Position numbers and translations under genes: made by a program. The notes beneath the pieces were generated by a model. That model searched no databases. It saw only the letters and a list, made by a program, of their open reading frames with translations, and was not told the origin of the DNA. From Deltaproteobacteria bacterium (GTDB taxonomy: Bacteria; Desulfobacterota; Binatia; UBA9968), in assembly GCA_009379725.1 (NCBI GenBank), contig WHTF01000006.1, forward strand, positions 1-64,000: a stretch of DNA of 64,000 nt, read 5' to 3'. Each line of letters starts with the position of its first letter. Within the stretch, counting starts at the first letter, position 1. Positions 16,712 to 25,336 of the stretch are shown piece after piece.

Positions 16712-17830
16712 CTAGCTCGCCGCCAACAGACGCTCGTGGCCCTTCTTGGAAATCGGCGCGAGATCGGACGCAATACAGCTCCAGCTCTCGCCGCCATCTT
16801 CGCTGCAAAAGACTTCGCCGCCCGTGGTGCCGCCAAAAATCGAACAAGATCCATTCGATTCCTCGAGGCAGAGCGCGCCGAACTCATGTTTTAGACTTTC
16901 GGGGAGTCCTCCGCCGAGTCGCTGCCAGTTCTTGCCGCCATCGTTGCTGCGGTAAATCTTGGCACCGGCGTAAGCCAGTGGGCCGGCCTTGCGCCAGGTC
17001 GTCGGGTTATGTTCGGCGGCGGCGACGAACATAAGATCAGGATTCTTCGGATTCCAGACGAAGCCGTCGGGATAAACATCGGCTGCCCAATCCGGGCTGG
17101 TCCAACGTTCCCAGTTGCCGCCGCCCGTATGAGTGACATAAAGCCCGGCGCCGCCGGTAACATAGATTTTCCTCGGGTCGCGCGGATCGATGAGCGCCCG
17201 GTGGACATCATAGAATTGTTCCACCGGGCGATTCTTATTGGCGAGAAAGCCGACAGTGTTAAGCTCAGCCCAGCTTTTACCTTCATCGGCGCTTTTCAAG
17301 AAGGCGCCCTGCTCGATGCAGGCATAGATCGTCTTCGCATCGTATGGGTCGAAGGTAATGAATTTCGTATGGGCAACATGCGGTGGCGCGGGGAAGGACC
17401 ACGCCGAAGTCGTCGGCACTTCGCGCAGCGACGTCAGCTCCGTCCAGTGCCGCCCCAGGTCTTCGCTCATAAACAAGTGCGCCGGTTCCGTGCCGGCGTA
17501 TACTCGGACTTTACCGTCGACGACATGGGATGCCAAGCTGTAGATGTCATGAATGGCGATGCCGTTATCGCGCCGCTCCCAGTTTCTTCCACCGTCCGTG
17601 CTCGCGTGCACCGATCCGAAGAAAGCACCCGCGAAGATCACACCGCTGGTGCGCTCGAAGATGATCGAGCTGATATGCTGGCCCCGCAGCGCGTGTTGGC
17701 TGGCGCGCCATTTCCCATCGTCAGTGCGCTCAAAAAGCACCAGCCCATCTTGGGTTGCTACCCATAACTGACGCGCTCGTTCGGTAGATGAATAGACGTT
17801 CGTGCCGCCGTGCGAGAGTCCGATAGCCAT
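16712..17830 (-). CDS. BNR-repeat beta-propeller protein
   Basis: A 372-residue protein with at least five sialidase/sortilin-type Asp-box repeats of the form S-x-D-x-G-x-x-W: STDGGRNWE, SEDLGRHWT, SADEGKSWA, SNDGGKNWQ and SEDGGESWS. These mark a six- or seven-bladed propeller. There is no signal peptide, so it is probably cytoplasmic, and none of the catalytic residues of true sialidases can be claimed. It is the first gene of the minus-strand operon with two ferritin-like proteins and two ferredoxins, so a scaffold or substrate-handling role there is possible. Confidence 0.85.
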   Translation of the reverse strand: MAIGLSHGGTNVYSSTERARQLWVATQDGLVLFERTDDGKWRASQHALRGQHISSIIFERTSGVIFAGAFFGSVHASTDGGRNWERRDNGIAIHDIYSLASHVVDGKVRVYAGTEPAHLFMSEDLGRHWTELTSLREVPTTSAWSFPAPPHVAHTKFITFDPYDAKTIYACIEQGAFLKSADEGKSWAELNTVGFLANKNRPVEQFYDVHRALIDPRDPRKIYVTGGAGLYVTHTGGGNWERWTSPDWAADVYPDGFVWNPKNPDLMFVAAAEHNPTTWRKAGPLAYAGAKIYRSNDGGKNWQRLGGGLPESLKHEFGALCLEESNGSCSIFGGTTGGEVFCSEDGGESWSCIASDLAPISKKGHERLLAAS

Positions 17831-18072
17831 AAGATCACCTCCGACTAGGGTTTTTCTGCGATGAGCCGGACGAATCGCACTGTATCAATCAAACTTCTTC
17901 GCCGTCAACGGGTTATTCAGTGGTGACGGGGCAGTTTCACACCAATCACCGAGTCAGGCCTTGCAGGTTTAGCCAAGACGAAGCTATTCAGCGGGAAGTA
18001 TTTAGCAATTCTCTGACAATTCAGCCGCCGTATTTTCTTGACCAGGACCTCAAGCTTTTCTACGATCCGCCC

Positions 18073-18489
18073 ATGATTAAACTTATAGATCAGATGCGGG
18101 AGTTAGTTGATCAAGCCTTGGCCAACGGAAATCCGTGTATTCTCGCTACGGCTTCAGCCGATGGCGAGCCGGATATCGGCTACAAGGGGAGCATGATGGT
18201 CTTTGACGACGAGTCGCTGGCTTATTGGGAGCGCACCCGGCGGCAGCATTTAAAAAACATCGTCGCCAATCCAAAGGTTGTGGTGCTGTTTCGCGACACC
18301 AAGGTAGGCGTCAACTGGCGCTTTCATGGAGTCGCGACAGTCCATGACGACGGACCGCTCAGGGATCAGGTCATGGCGCGCACTGTAGCCGCGGAGTTGG
18401 ACAAGGACCGCGAGCGCAAAGGCTCAGCGGTCATCATAAAGCTCGATAAGGTGACCAATTTGGCCGGCCAGGTCCTGCAATCTCGATAG
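18073..18489 (+). CDS. Pyridoxamine 5'-phosphate oxidase-family protein
   Basis: A 138-residue split-barrel flavin-type protein: CILATASADGEPDIGYKGSMMVFDDESLAYW and the FRDTKVGVNWRFHG strand are typical of small stand-alone members. These bind FMN, F420 or haem; the cofactor here is unknown. The start is put at ATG 18073 (MIKLIDQMRELVDQAL) to match the family length; the frame runs open to 17920 but that part shows no conserved pattern. No clear ribosome site. Confidence 0.82.
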   Translation: MIKLIDQMRELVDQALANGNPCILATASADGEPDIGYKGSMMVFDDESLAYWERTRRQHLKNIVANPKVVVLFRDTKVGVNWRFHGVATVHDDGPLRDQVMARTVAAELDKDRERKGSAVIIKLDKVTNLAGQVLQSR

Positions 18490-18546
18490 CAGTTTCGGGT
18501 CGGACGAAACGGTGCACAACGCCTTTTTTGATCGATCATTCACGCC

Positions 18547-18744
18547 ATGAAAATTAAATACTTTCAGGACACGGACACCCTACACATAGAGTTCCGCTCT
18601 TTAGAGGTCGCCGAAACGAAGGATCTTGATGAGAACACGATCCTTGATTTTGATAAAAAGGGCAACATTTGCGGAATCACCATCGAGCACGCCAGCGATC
18701 GAACCGACATCCCGAAATTTTCCTACGAGCAGATTACAGCCTAA
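18547..18744 (+). CDS. DUF2283 family small protein
   Basis: A 65-residue protein with the characteristic DUF2283 pattern: KIKYFQDTDTLHIEF, ETKDLDENTILDFDKKGNICGITIEHAS. Family function is unknown; members are often encoded next to DUF4258 proteins and are suspected toxin-antitoxin components. No DUF4258 gene is adjacent here, although one lies at 63.4 kb. The stop codon is embedded in GCCTAAC, which recalls half of an integron attC site but without a matching second half. Confidence 0.88.
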   Translation: MKIKYFQDTDTLHIEFRSLEVAETKDLDENTILDFDKKGNICGITIEHASDRTDIPKFSYEQITA

Positions 18745-18854
18745 CCGCCGCTGGAGCCGATGATATATTAGGTCTTGACTCGGAACAGATTTCGCGCGGG
18801 TACTGCGAAGAGAGCGTGACGCAAGCATCATGAAAGGATACAGATAGTCGCAAC

Positions 18855-19457
18855 GTGCACTCTTGGCTTACTAACAACGCTACGCTGCTTGGTGCTTACA
18901 GCTCCATGGCAACACTTGTGACTCTTCCACTCATCCTGGTAGGCGGCATTCTCGCCTTCATTCAACTTCGTGGAGAGTTCGCCAAACCAGACATTGGTCT
19001 CGGCTTCTACCGTGCTCAGAGTCCACAGTTGCGTGTCGTGAACCTCGGGTCGACCCTCGTGCGTGAACCGAAGTACCAATTGGACATCTATGATCTGAAC
19101 GTCAAAGCCGACGGCAGACCATTCATGATCCTTCAGATCCCAGCCCAAGTACTCGATTTCCTAAATCCTAATGATGCTCTTGGTCCTTACGGAATCATGG
19201 CCCTGTCCCCGCGTCGCGATGCCGTCAAGGACGGACACCACCTCTTCGGCTACGGCCAAGTGACATGTCCGGGGTGCACTCGCTTCCGCCGATATTGGTT
19301 CTATGCCGAGCTGGGAAAGGGAGGCTGGTACGCGGAGATCCCCGCGGAAGAGCATCCCAACATCCTAAAGCGCCTTGCTGATATCGTGTATTCTGAGAAT
19401 CCCCTTGCTGGCATTGGCGCCACAGTCTCCCAGACAGTAAGGGTGAGTATTCGATGA
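18855..19457 (+). CDS. Hypothetical protein with one N-terminal membrane segment
   Basis: A 200-residue protein I do not recognise. Residues 18-38 (MATLVTLPLILVGGILAFIQL) form a transmembrane helix; the remainder looks like a soluble beta-rich domain with a CPGC motif near residue 140. The N-terminus resembles anchors of DUF4760-like orphans common in accessory DNA. The GTG start lacks a good ribosome site. The gene lies directly upstream of a transposase remnant. Confidence 0.5.
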   Translation: MHSWLTNNATLLGAYSSMATLVTLPLILVGGILAFIQLRGEFAKPDIGLGFYRAQSPQLRVVNLGSTLVREPKYQLDIYDLNVKADGRPFMILQIPAQVLDFLNPNDALGPYGIMALSPRRDAVKDGHHLFGYGQVTCPGCTRFRRYWFYAELGKGGWYAEIPAEEHPNILKRLADIVYSENPLAGIGATVSQTVRVSIR

Positions 19458-19501
19458 CGGAACCTAACTACTCGCTTCGGGGGGGAATTCCAGAATTGCA
19501 G

Positions 19502-19965
19502 AATTCCGGGGACACAATATTAATTCTTCTTGACGGAGGCCTGCGGCTCGACTAAGTTTCGCGCATGGCGCGCATGTCCAGAGTTGAGCATCTGGCTATC
19601 CGCATCACGTCACCCAACGGGGTACGATCCATTCCGATCTTCCACACCGATAGTGATTGACGAGCCTGGATTTCATGGCCGAAGAATTGAACCGCTTCGC
19701 CATCGAGGTTCTCGCGTGGTATTTGATGATAAATCACACTCATTTAAACGTAGTGCCGAAGGTGCGTCGGTGTTGGCGCGCGCCGTCGGTGAAGCCCACA
19801 GCCGCTACACCGGTGTTCCTTTGAGGAATTCGCACGGGGCGGCCGGCAGGGAGCGAGCAATTTATAGAAAGATTGAAAGGTTAACGGGTCGTGATCTGAC
19901 GCTGCGAAAAGCGGGGCGTCCACTTAAACGCGCATCATGAGAATTAGTATTGTGTCCCCGGAATT
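19502..19965 (+). mobile_element. Decayed REP-associated transposase element with terminal inverted repeats
   Basis: The stretch is bounded by 26-bp inverted repeats, 19502-19527 and 19940-19965, identical at 25 of 26 positions, each containing CCGGGGACACAATA. Additional AATTCC/GGAATT copies lie just outside both ends. The interior is a broken HUH-type transposase. Such elements belong to the single-domain REP-associated tyrosine transposase group. With the transposase dead, it can only move if helped in trans. Confidence 0.75.
19565..19940 (+). pseudogene. REP-associated tyrosine transposase pseudogene (Y1_Tnp, HUH type)
   Basis: Pieces of the family appear in different frames: the N-terminus MARMSRV from 19565, PHHVTQRGT from 19600, the HUH-like block WYLMINHTHLNVVP from 19717 (His-x-x-His is NHTHL), EAHSRYT near 19790 and the C-terminal tail RKIERLTGRDLTLRKAGRPL. 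At least two frameshifts are needed to connect them, and the region between RYT and the tail is much shorter than in intact members, implying an internal deletion. The protein cannot be made intact. Confidence 0.75.
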
Positions 19966-20011
19966 TCATCCCCGGAATTTCCGCGAAAACATTACTCTCC
20001 AAGATCCTCCA

Positions 20012-21577
20012 TTACCTCTTTTGCATTCCTTTGAGCAATCCTTTCGAACGTAAGAAAGCTTTCGCTACACTTTCCGGGCTCCGTCTTTCCTGGTCCACCC
20101 ACCCGTTTAACTTCCGCATGCTTCGGTCATCGAGGGCACCGGCGATCTTTTCCAGGGCGTCGCGTACTTGGGGATATTGTCGCAGCGTCGTGGTCCTCAC
20201 CACCGGCGCGGCGTGATAAGGTGGAAAGAAACGGCGGTCATCCACCAGAGGCCGCAGATTATAGGCGGCGATGCGCCCGTCGGTTGCGAAGGCTGCGATA
20301 ACATCCACCTCGCCGTTGGCAATGGCGTCGTACATCAAGCCGGCATCGATATCGCTCACTTGGCCAAATTCGAACCGGTAAGCATTCTGAAAGCCGGGAT
20401 AGCCATCCGGTCGCTCGACAAATTCACCGGGGAATCCGGCGTGTAGGCCCTTGGCCCACGACTCGAGATCCGACACCTTGTCCCAACCATATCGCTCTGC
20501 GTCCGCTTGCAGCACCGTGATGCTGTACGTATTGTTCATCCCGAACGGATCGAGCCACTGGACGTCAAATCGGTCGCGGTACTCGCGCGAGACTGTTTTG
20601 TACACTTGATCCGGATCGGCCGACGGCTCCTGACCGAGAACCGCCGTCAGTCCCGTACCGGTATACTCCGCGTACAGATCAATTTCGCCATGGACCAGCG
20701 CGCCGTGGCAGATCATCGTCCCGCCCAGGTTGAAACGGCGATCCACCTTCAAATTCGTGTGGTCTTCGATGAGCAGCGCCATCATGTGACCAAGGATGAT
20801 CTGTTCCGTAAAATTCTTCGAGCCGATGGTAATGTCGGGACGCGCGCGTACATAGCCGAACCCCCCCGTGGCGAATATGAGAAAAGGTAGGATAATGGCC
20901 GCCATCCGGGTTGCCATTTTCGTTCGAGTGCGGCTCCCCGTTTTGCGGCGTGGATCGAGTGCCCAATTAGTGGCGCCGAGGGCAAAATCCACAAGCAGGG
21001 CGAGTAACGCGGCAGGAATCGCGCCCAAGAGTATCAATCGGGTGTCGGCGAGAGCCAATCCCCGATTGATGAACTGTCCAAGCCCGCCAGCACCGATGAA
21101 AGCGGACAGCGTGGCGATACCGACCCCGGCTACTGCCGCTGTCCTAATTCCCGCGACGATGACTGGCAGCGCCAAAGGCAATCGCACCAGGCGTAATTCT
21201 TGCCAACGCGACATACCTACGCCCCGAGCAGCCTCCACGACTTCTCTAGATACCCCCCCCAGCCCGGTAATGGTATTGCGAACGATGGGCAACAAGGCAT
21301 ACAGCGTCAGGGCCAAGATTGCCGGAACGGCACCGATGCGTTGCAGCAGAGCCAAAAGCAGCGTCAGCATCGCCAGACTCGGGATGGTTTGCAGTACCCC
21401 GGCTGCTCCGACAATTGGGCCCCGGATCCAGCTGACTCGCCCCGCCAATATACCCAGCGACACTCCGATGAGGATCGCAAAAGCCACCGAAACGCCGGTG
21501 AGCACCAAGTGCTGACCGACGCGCAGCCACAGTTCCGGGAGGCGGTCGACCAAGAAGGATGTCCATTCGGCATTCAT
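20012..21577 (-). CDS. Osmoprotectant ABC transporter, permease fused to substrate-binding domain
   Basis: A 521-residue fusion. Residues 1-215 are an OpuB/ProW-type permease with about six membrane helices and the coupling loop EAARGVGMSRWQELRLVRLPLALP. Residues 225-245 form a further membrane helix that anchors the extracytoplasmic binding domain (about 250-521): ITIGSKNFTEQIILGHM and LYAEYTGTGL are hallmarks of glycine betaine/choline/carnitine-binding OpuC-type proteins. Such fused systems import compatible solutes. The gene follows the ATPase gene by 42 bp. Two methyltransferase genes lie upstream in the same orientation. Specific substrate unknown. Confidence 0.93.
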   Translation of the reverse strand: MNAEWTSFLVDRLPELWLRVGQHLVLTGVSVAFAILIGVSLGILAGRVSWIRGPIVGAAGVLQTIPSLAMLTLLLALLQRIGAVPAILALTLYALLPIVRNTITGLGGVSREVVEAARGVGMSRWQELRLVRLPLALPVIVAGIRTAAVAGVGIATLSAFIGAGGLGQFINRGLALADTRLILLGAIPAALLALLVDFALGATNWALDPRRKTGSRTRTKMATRMAAIILPFLIFATGGFGYVRARPDITIGSKNFTEQIILGHMMALLIEDHTNLKVDRRFNLGGTMICHGALVHGEIDLYAEYTGTGLTAVLGQEPSADPDQVYKTVSREYRDRFDVQWLDPFGMNNTYSITVLQADAERYGWDKVSDLESWAKGLHAGFPGEFVERPDGYPGFQNAYRFEFGQVSDIDAGLMYDAIANGEVDVIAAFATDGRIAAYNLRPLVDDRRFFPPYHAAPVVRTTTLRQYPQVRDALEKIAGALDDRSMRKLNGWVDQERRSPESVAKAFLRSKGLLKGMQKR

Positions 21578-21619
21578 CCTTTTATCCCATCGCTGCTGGG
21601 TAAATTTCTGCGCGGTACT

Positions 21620-22378
21620 TCATAACACATCACGGAACGCGGCTAGCTGCTTTGCGGGTTTCTCAAACAGCTCGCGAACAAAAGGGCTCGCAGGGCGACC
21701 CACTACTTCTTCGCTGGTTCCGACCTGCTGAAGCTCGCCTTTGTGCAACACCGCAATGCGATCGCCGATCGTCAACGCCTCGAAGATATCGTGCGTCACA
21801 AAGACGACGGTTTTGCACAGCCGCTGTTTAAGCGACAGGAGTTCCTGTTGCAACGTGTCACGCGTCAACGCGTCCAAGGCCCCAAAGGGTTCGTCCATTA
21901 ATAAATATTCCGGGTCCGCAGCCAAAGCGCGGGCCACGCCGATTCGTTGCTGCTGTCCCCCCGAGAGCTGATCGGGCAGCCGGCGGCTAAATTTCTCCGG
22001 ATCGATGCCGACCAGTTCAAGCATTTCGGTGGCTCGCCTTCGTTTTTTAGCCGTGGGCCAGCCTAGCAGCCGCAGGACGATCGCTACGTTTTCCTCAACG
22101 GTCATGTGGGGGAACAGGCCAATGCCTTGAAACGCATAGCCGATCGACCGCCGCCACTGGACCGGATCTCGCTGCGAGATGTCCTCACCATCGACTTCAA
22201 TCGTGCCGCTCGTGGGCTCTAGCAGCCGATTGATCATTTTCAGCGTCGTGGTTTTGCCACAGCCGGACGAACCCAGCATCACCAACGTCTCGCCGTCATG
22301 GATCTCTACCGACAGTTCCCGGACGGCGTACGTGAGTCCACCATCAAACGACTTGCTCACGCTGGAAAGACGAATCAT
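21620..22378 (-). CDS. Osmoprotectant ABC transporter ATP-binding protein
   Basis: A 252-residue ABC ATPase with Walker A GSSGCGKTT (36-44), the Q-loop in YAFQGIGLFPHMT, signature LSGGQQQR, Walker B YLLMDEPFGALD and the H-loop VTHD. The length and FQGIGLFPHMTVEENV wording match OpuCA/ProV-type proteins, but the regulatory C-terminal CBS domains of OpuA are absent. Start at ATG 22378 is supported by AAGGA 8 nt upstream; the frame upstream runs into the previous gene. It energises the fused permease/binding protein encoded next. Confidence 0.94.
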   Translation of the reverse strand: MIRLSSVSKSFDGGLTYAVRELSVEIHDGETLVMLGSSGCGKTTTLKMINRLLEPTSGTIEVDGEDISQRDPVQWRRSIGYAFQGIGLFPHMTVEENVAIVLRLLGWPTAKKRRRATEMLELVGIDPEKFSRRLPDQLSGGQQQRIGVARALAADPEYLLMDEPFGALDALTRDTLQQELLSLKQRLCKTVVFVTHDIFEALTIGDRIAVLHKGELQQVGTSEEVVGRPASPFVRELFEKPAKQLAAFRDVL

Positions 22379-22454
22379 ACTCGCGATCCTTGCCTCCACG
22401 CGGGCAACCTCGGGGAAGCCTGTCCCGTGTGGCCCGCGTTGACTTTGGCGGAAA

Positions 22455-23501
22455 TCACCGGCCCGCTTCGCGGTCGCGGCAGAGCATTCCAAAGCCTGGG
22501 CGGCACACGGTTCGATATTTATGGAGCACCTTGTCCAATCCGTTCAGGTCATCTCCGCTGACATGATAGGGTGTCCTCATCACGCTCCGGAAACCTTGCT
22601 GAACTGCCCAGTGACGTGCTTCCTCGAAACTGTGATACCAAACAAACGGGGGGGACAGCAGATCGTGCAGCTGCACAGCGCGGTCCCGCAGGTTGCGAGG
22701 CGCGTACTGAACCAAACCCAGCACCGTTAGAAGCCGTGAGGAGGCTTCAACCAGCGGTGAGAGGACCTGACAGGCGGGAACCAGTAGCCAGCTTGGGGTC
22801 CGCCTTGTCAGTCTCATCAGCGGTTCAACCGTGACGTTAAACAGCCAAGACCGCTTCGAGTACAGCCAAACAAAGTAACGAACGACATCGTCCTGCTTCA
22901 GCGCAGGCACGAGAGCGTCGAAACTACGTCGCGTGTCGGGGGTATGGTGAAAGACACCACAGGAATAGATGGCGGCGAACACGTTGGCCTTGAGAGGCGG
23001 AAAGAAGAGATTGCCTTGGACAAAGTGGAGCCCAGGCGACCGACAGTATTTTTCCGCACGGAACACGCTCTCGCTCAAATCCAGCGCTACGACTGTGGCG
23101 CCTCGATCTGCGAGCGCCTTCGACAAGACTCCGTTTCCGCATCCGGCATCGACAATCACCTTGCCCGCCAAGTCGGACTCGGTCCAGCGTAGTTCATGAA
23201 GCGCCACCCGGATGCGATCATCAACTGTGATACCCCAAGTGGTGTTGCCGTATTCATACATTTCCCATTGAGCGCCGAAGCTGCGTCGCGCTTGCTCCTG
23301 ACATTCCCCTACTGATTGAGTCCGAGACGCCAGCTCGGGCAGCAAACGCGGGACGCCTTGCTCAATGGGATAGCCGCCACAACCGGACATGCAACGGAGT
23401 TGTCCGGACAGAATCTCGTTTTCCGCAACTTCCGTAGCGACAGCCTGCAGGTCCGCCCCGCAATGGGGACAGGCCAAGAGGTTAAGGGCATCGTGCTTCA
23501 T
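22455..23501 (-). CDS. Class I SAM-dependent methyltransferase with N-terminal zinc ribbon
   Basis: A 348-residue protein. The N-terminus holds a Trm112-like zinc ribbon (C11-x2-C14 and C37-x3-C41). The SAM-binding motif VDAGCGNGV lies at 117-125 followed by the acidic residue in VVALDLSESV and the motif SCGVFHHTPDTRRSF. The C-terminal third is hydrophobic/aromatic and not recognised. The ATG overlaps the stop of the upstream methyltransferase by 4 bp (translational coupling), and the osmoprotectant ATPase gene follows after 76 bp. Substrate cannot be read from sequence; a small molecule handled by the transporter is a possibility. Confidence 0.85.
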   Translation of the reverse strand: MKHDALNLLACPHCGADLQAVATEVAENEILSGQLRCMSGCGGYPIEQGVPRLLPELASRTQSVGECQEQARRSFGAQWEMYEYGNTTWGITVDDRIRVALHELRWTESDLAGKVIVDAGCGNGVLSKALADRGATVVALDLSESVFRAEKYCRSPGLHFVQGNLFFPPLKANVFAAIYSCGVFHHTPDTRRSFDALVPALKQDDVVRYFVWLYSKRSWLFNVTVEPLMRLTRRTPSWLLVPACQVLSPLVEASSRLLTVLGLVQYAPRNLRDRAVQLHDLLSPPFVWYHSFEEARHWAVQQGFRSVMRTPYHVSGDDLNGLDKVLHKYRTVCRPGFGMLCRDREAGR

Positions 23502-24331
23502 GCCGTATCCTCAGGTTGCCGCTGAAGTAAGGCCTCCGGCACGTCCGCGAGCTTCCGGGCAACCATCGCGATGTAAAACAAGGGATCACCGGTAATCGAA
23601 AATCGGTGACGGAAGCGGCGATAAGCTTGGATTTGAAGTATCTCGTCGCGGTTTAACTGGCGAATGAGGGTGGCAAATCCTGAATCATCTTGCTCGCGCA
23701 AGAAATCTTCCTTGATAGTCAGGGCGACCCAACTACGCGTGTCAACCAGATCCAGGGCCTTGATCAAGGCCGTAGGCGCGATGTCGTTGAACCCCAGGGC
23801 GGCGACAGTGATCAGGCAATTGAATCGCTGTCCGCGCAAATATTCTTCAACCTCTTTCGGCAGCTCGGTGAGATCGACTGCTAAGTAGTTGTGATAGACC
23901 TCCGGACGGTCGCGGCCGGCTGCTTCCTTTGCTTCCCGAAGCAAATCGATTCCCACGATTCGCTGCACTTGCCGAGCGTAAAGTTCATCACCGACCATGC
24001 CATTACCCGCCCCCAGGTCAAGGACCCTCAGAGCCCGTGGGTCGTCACCGAATTCGACCAGCAATTCCTCCAGCAGTTGGACGACGCGGCTCGGCGAGCA
24101 ACACCCGAGCTTTTCATAAAACAACTTTTCGTACAATCCGGGGATACCGTAAATTTCGTGATAGTCATGAAAACGAATGCGTCGTCGTTTGCCTGCGACC
24201 ATCACGTCGCACCATTCTCTGTCCTGCGGCATCTCCCGGCTAACTATATCCGGTATTGAAATTTGATCGACCTGCGATCTAAGGCGAGTCAGACGTCGCC
24301 GCCATTGCGGTTCCAGCGTGGTGCTACCCAT
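23498..24331 (-). CDS. SAM-dependent methyltransferase
   Basis: A 277-residue class I methyltransferase: motif I VLDLGAGNGMVGDEL at about 103-117, IVGIDLLREA, then LITVAALGFNDIAP as motif IV. Residues 45-75 include a distinctive RRIRFHDYHEIYGIPGLYE block. The start at ATG 24331 is chosen because AGGGGA lies 9 nt upstream; a second ATG at 24349 has its purine run too close. First gene of an apparent operon with a second methyltransferase and an osmoprotectant-type transporter. Confidence 0.85.
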   Translation of the reverse strand: MGSTTLEPQWRRRLTRLRSQVDQISIPDIVSREMPQDREWCDVMVAGKRRRIRFHDYHEIYGIPGLYEKLFYEKLGCCSPSRVVQLLEELLVEFGDDPRALRVLDLGAGNGMVGDELYARQVQRIVGIDLLREAKEAAGRDRPEVYHNYLAVDLTELPKEVEEYLRGQRFNCLITVAALGFNDIAPTALIKALDLVDTRSWVALTIKEDFLREQDDSGFATLIRQLNRDEILQIQAYRRFRHRFSITGDPLFYIAMVARKLADVPEALLQRQPEDTA

Positions 24332-24561
24332 TGTGCATTCCCCTTTCATCTCCGTAACTGTAAATTCGAATCAAAGTGAATTAGCGAACCGCGAACTAAT
24401 ACAACCAACTCTAAGACTGCTACATTCGTGTCGCAATGCCAACACACTTAAGACGTTTATACTGGCAGCAAGCATAAACATAGAAAGTTTGACATTTACG
24501 GCAATCGAGAGAAAGCCTCCAATCCGTGAACCGCTCAGGGCTCAACGGAGAGGAGGCCGAA

Positions 24562-24997
24562 GTGAATAGTAGCAAAGCAAACTTAAAGCACACCAAATGG
24601 GAATGCAAGTATCATGTGGTGTTCATTCCGAAGTATCGGCGCAAGGTGATGTACGGGTGGATACGCAAAGAGCTTGGGCCGATCATGCGGGAGTTAGCCC
24701 AACAGAAAGAGAGCGAAGTGGAAGAGGGGCATCTGATGGGTGATCATGTGCACATATGATGTTGTCGATTCCGCCGAAGTATTCGGTATCAGGGGTGGTG
24801 GGGTACATCAAGGGGAAGAGTGCGATAGCGATCGCTCGAAGGTTTATGGATCGGACGAAGAACTTTGTTGGGTTGAATTTTTGGGCCAGGGCTATTACGT
24901 GTCGACGGTGGGACGGGACGAGGCGCAAGTTCGCCACTACATCAGAGAGCAGGAGAAAGAAGATCGTCGACTCGACCAACTAAAGATGTTCGAGTAG
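24562..24997 (+). pseudogene. IS200/IS605-type TnpA transposase, frameshifted
   Basis: The N-terminal half reads KHTKWECKYHVVFIPKYRRK up to GDHVHI, the HUH histidine pair, then the frame shifts by two extra bases near 24755. The middle (MMLSIPPKYSVSGVVGYIKG) continues in another frame, and a second shift near 24885 returns to a frame reading YYVSTVGRDEAQVRHYIREQ, which contains the catalytic tyrosine region. The GTG start has AGAGGAGG upstream. Two frameshifts in a 145-residue gene mean it is inactive. Confidence 0.85.
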
Positions 24998-25004
24998 CAA
25001 GCAT

Positions 25005-25069
25005 GCCGGCGTAGCCGGCCAAACCGCTTTGAGCGGTTCACAGTTCAAACCTCCGGCTTTGCCGGAGGT
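25005..25069. repeat. Tandem hairpins at the right end of the IS200-type element
   Basis: Three small palindromes follow the transposase: GCCGGCGTAGCCGGC at 25005-25019, AACCGCTTTGAGCGGTT at 25022-25038 and a 21-bp hairpin at 25049-25069 built on CTCCGGC/GCCGGAG. IS200/IS605 elements end in imperfect subterminal hairpins recognised by TnpA, so this is likely the element end. The third hairpin could also end transcription although no T run follows. Confidence 0.55.
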
Positions 25070-25209
25070 ACATGACTTACTTAGCCGAAATCCGACGCCG
25101 GAGTCATTTCGGCGTTCAGGTCATTGGCTTTTTAGCCGGAAGCGATCCGCAATAAACCCTGGGATGAGATCCCGTCGAAGAGGGGAAAGGGGACATTCTG
25201 AATTTTTAG

Positions 25210-25267
25210 GCCTAACCTCCTGCTTGAGACCGGCGCAGAATACGCGCGCCTGAGCGCAGCGTTAGGC
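25210..25267. other. attC-like integron recombination site, 58 bp
   Basis: GCCTAAC at 25210-25216 fits the attC R'' consensus RYYYAAC and GTTAGGC at 25261-25267 fits R' GTTRRRY; the two are perfect complements. Inside, TGC pairs with GCA and GGCGC with GCGCC, leaving an imperfect hairpin with unpaired bases, as in true attC sites, and the length lies at the short end of the known range. No integrase or cassette gene is adjacent. A fragment resembling the end of another transposase element, AAAGGGGACATTCTGAATT, lies just before it at about 25186-25204. Confidence 0.5.
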
Positions 25268-25336
25268 CTCGCTTCAGACCATGCGCATTGATAAAGTCGT
25301 TCTTGTCTAGCCATTGTCAAGTGTGTTCTCGCGGTT

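Noticed and set aside
18739-18773. GCCTAAC at the DUF2283 stop as an attC site
   Set aside because: The possible partner ATTAGGT lies only about 20 bp away, too close for attC; a 7-base match occurs by chance several times in 64 kb.
19460-19480. ACCTAAC after the 200-residue orphan as an attC half
   Set aside because: No second core is found; the transposase remnant follows directly, so the claim cannot be supported.
24740-24997. Separate small gene downstream of the IS200-type fragment
   Set aside because: Its second half is the C-terminus of the same transposase in a shifted frame.
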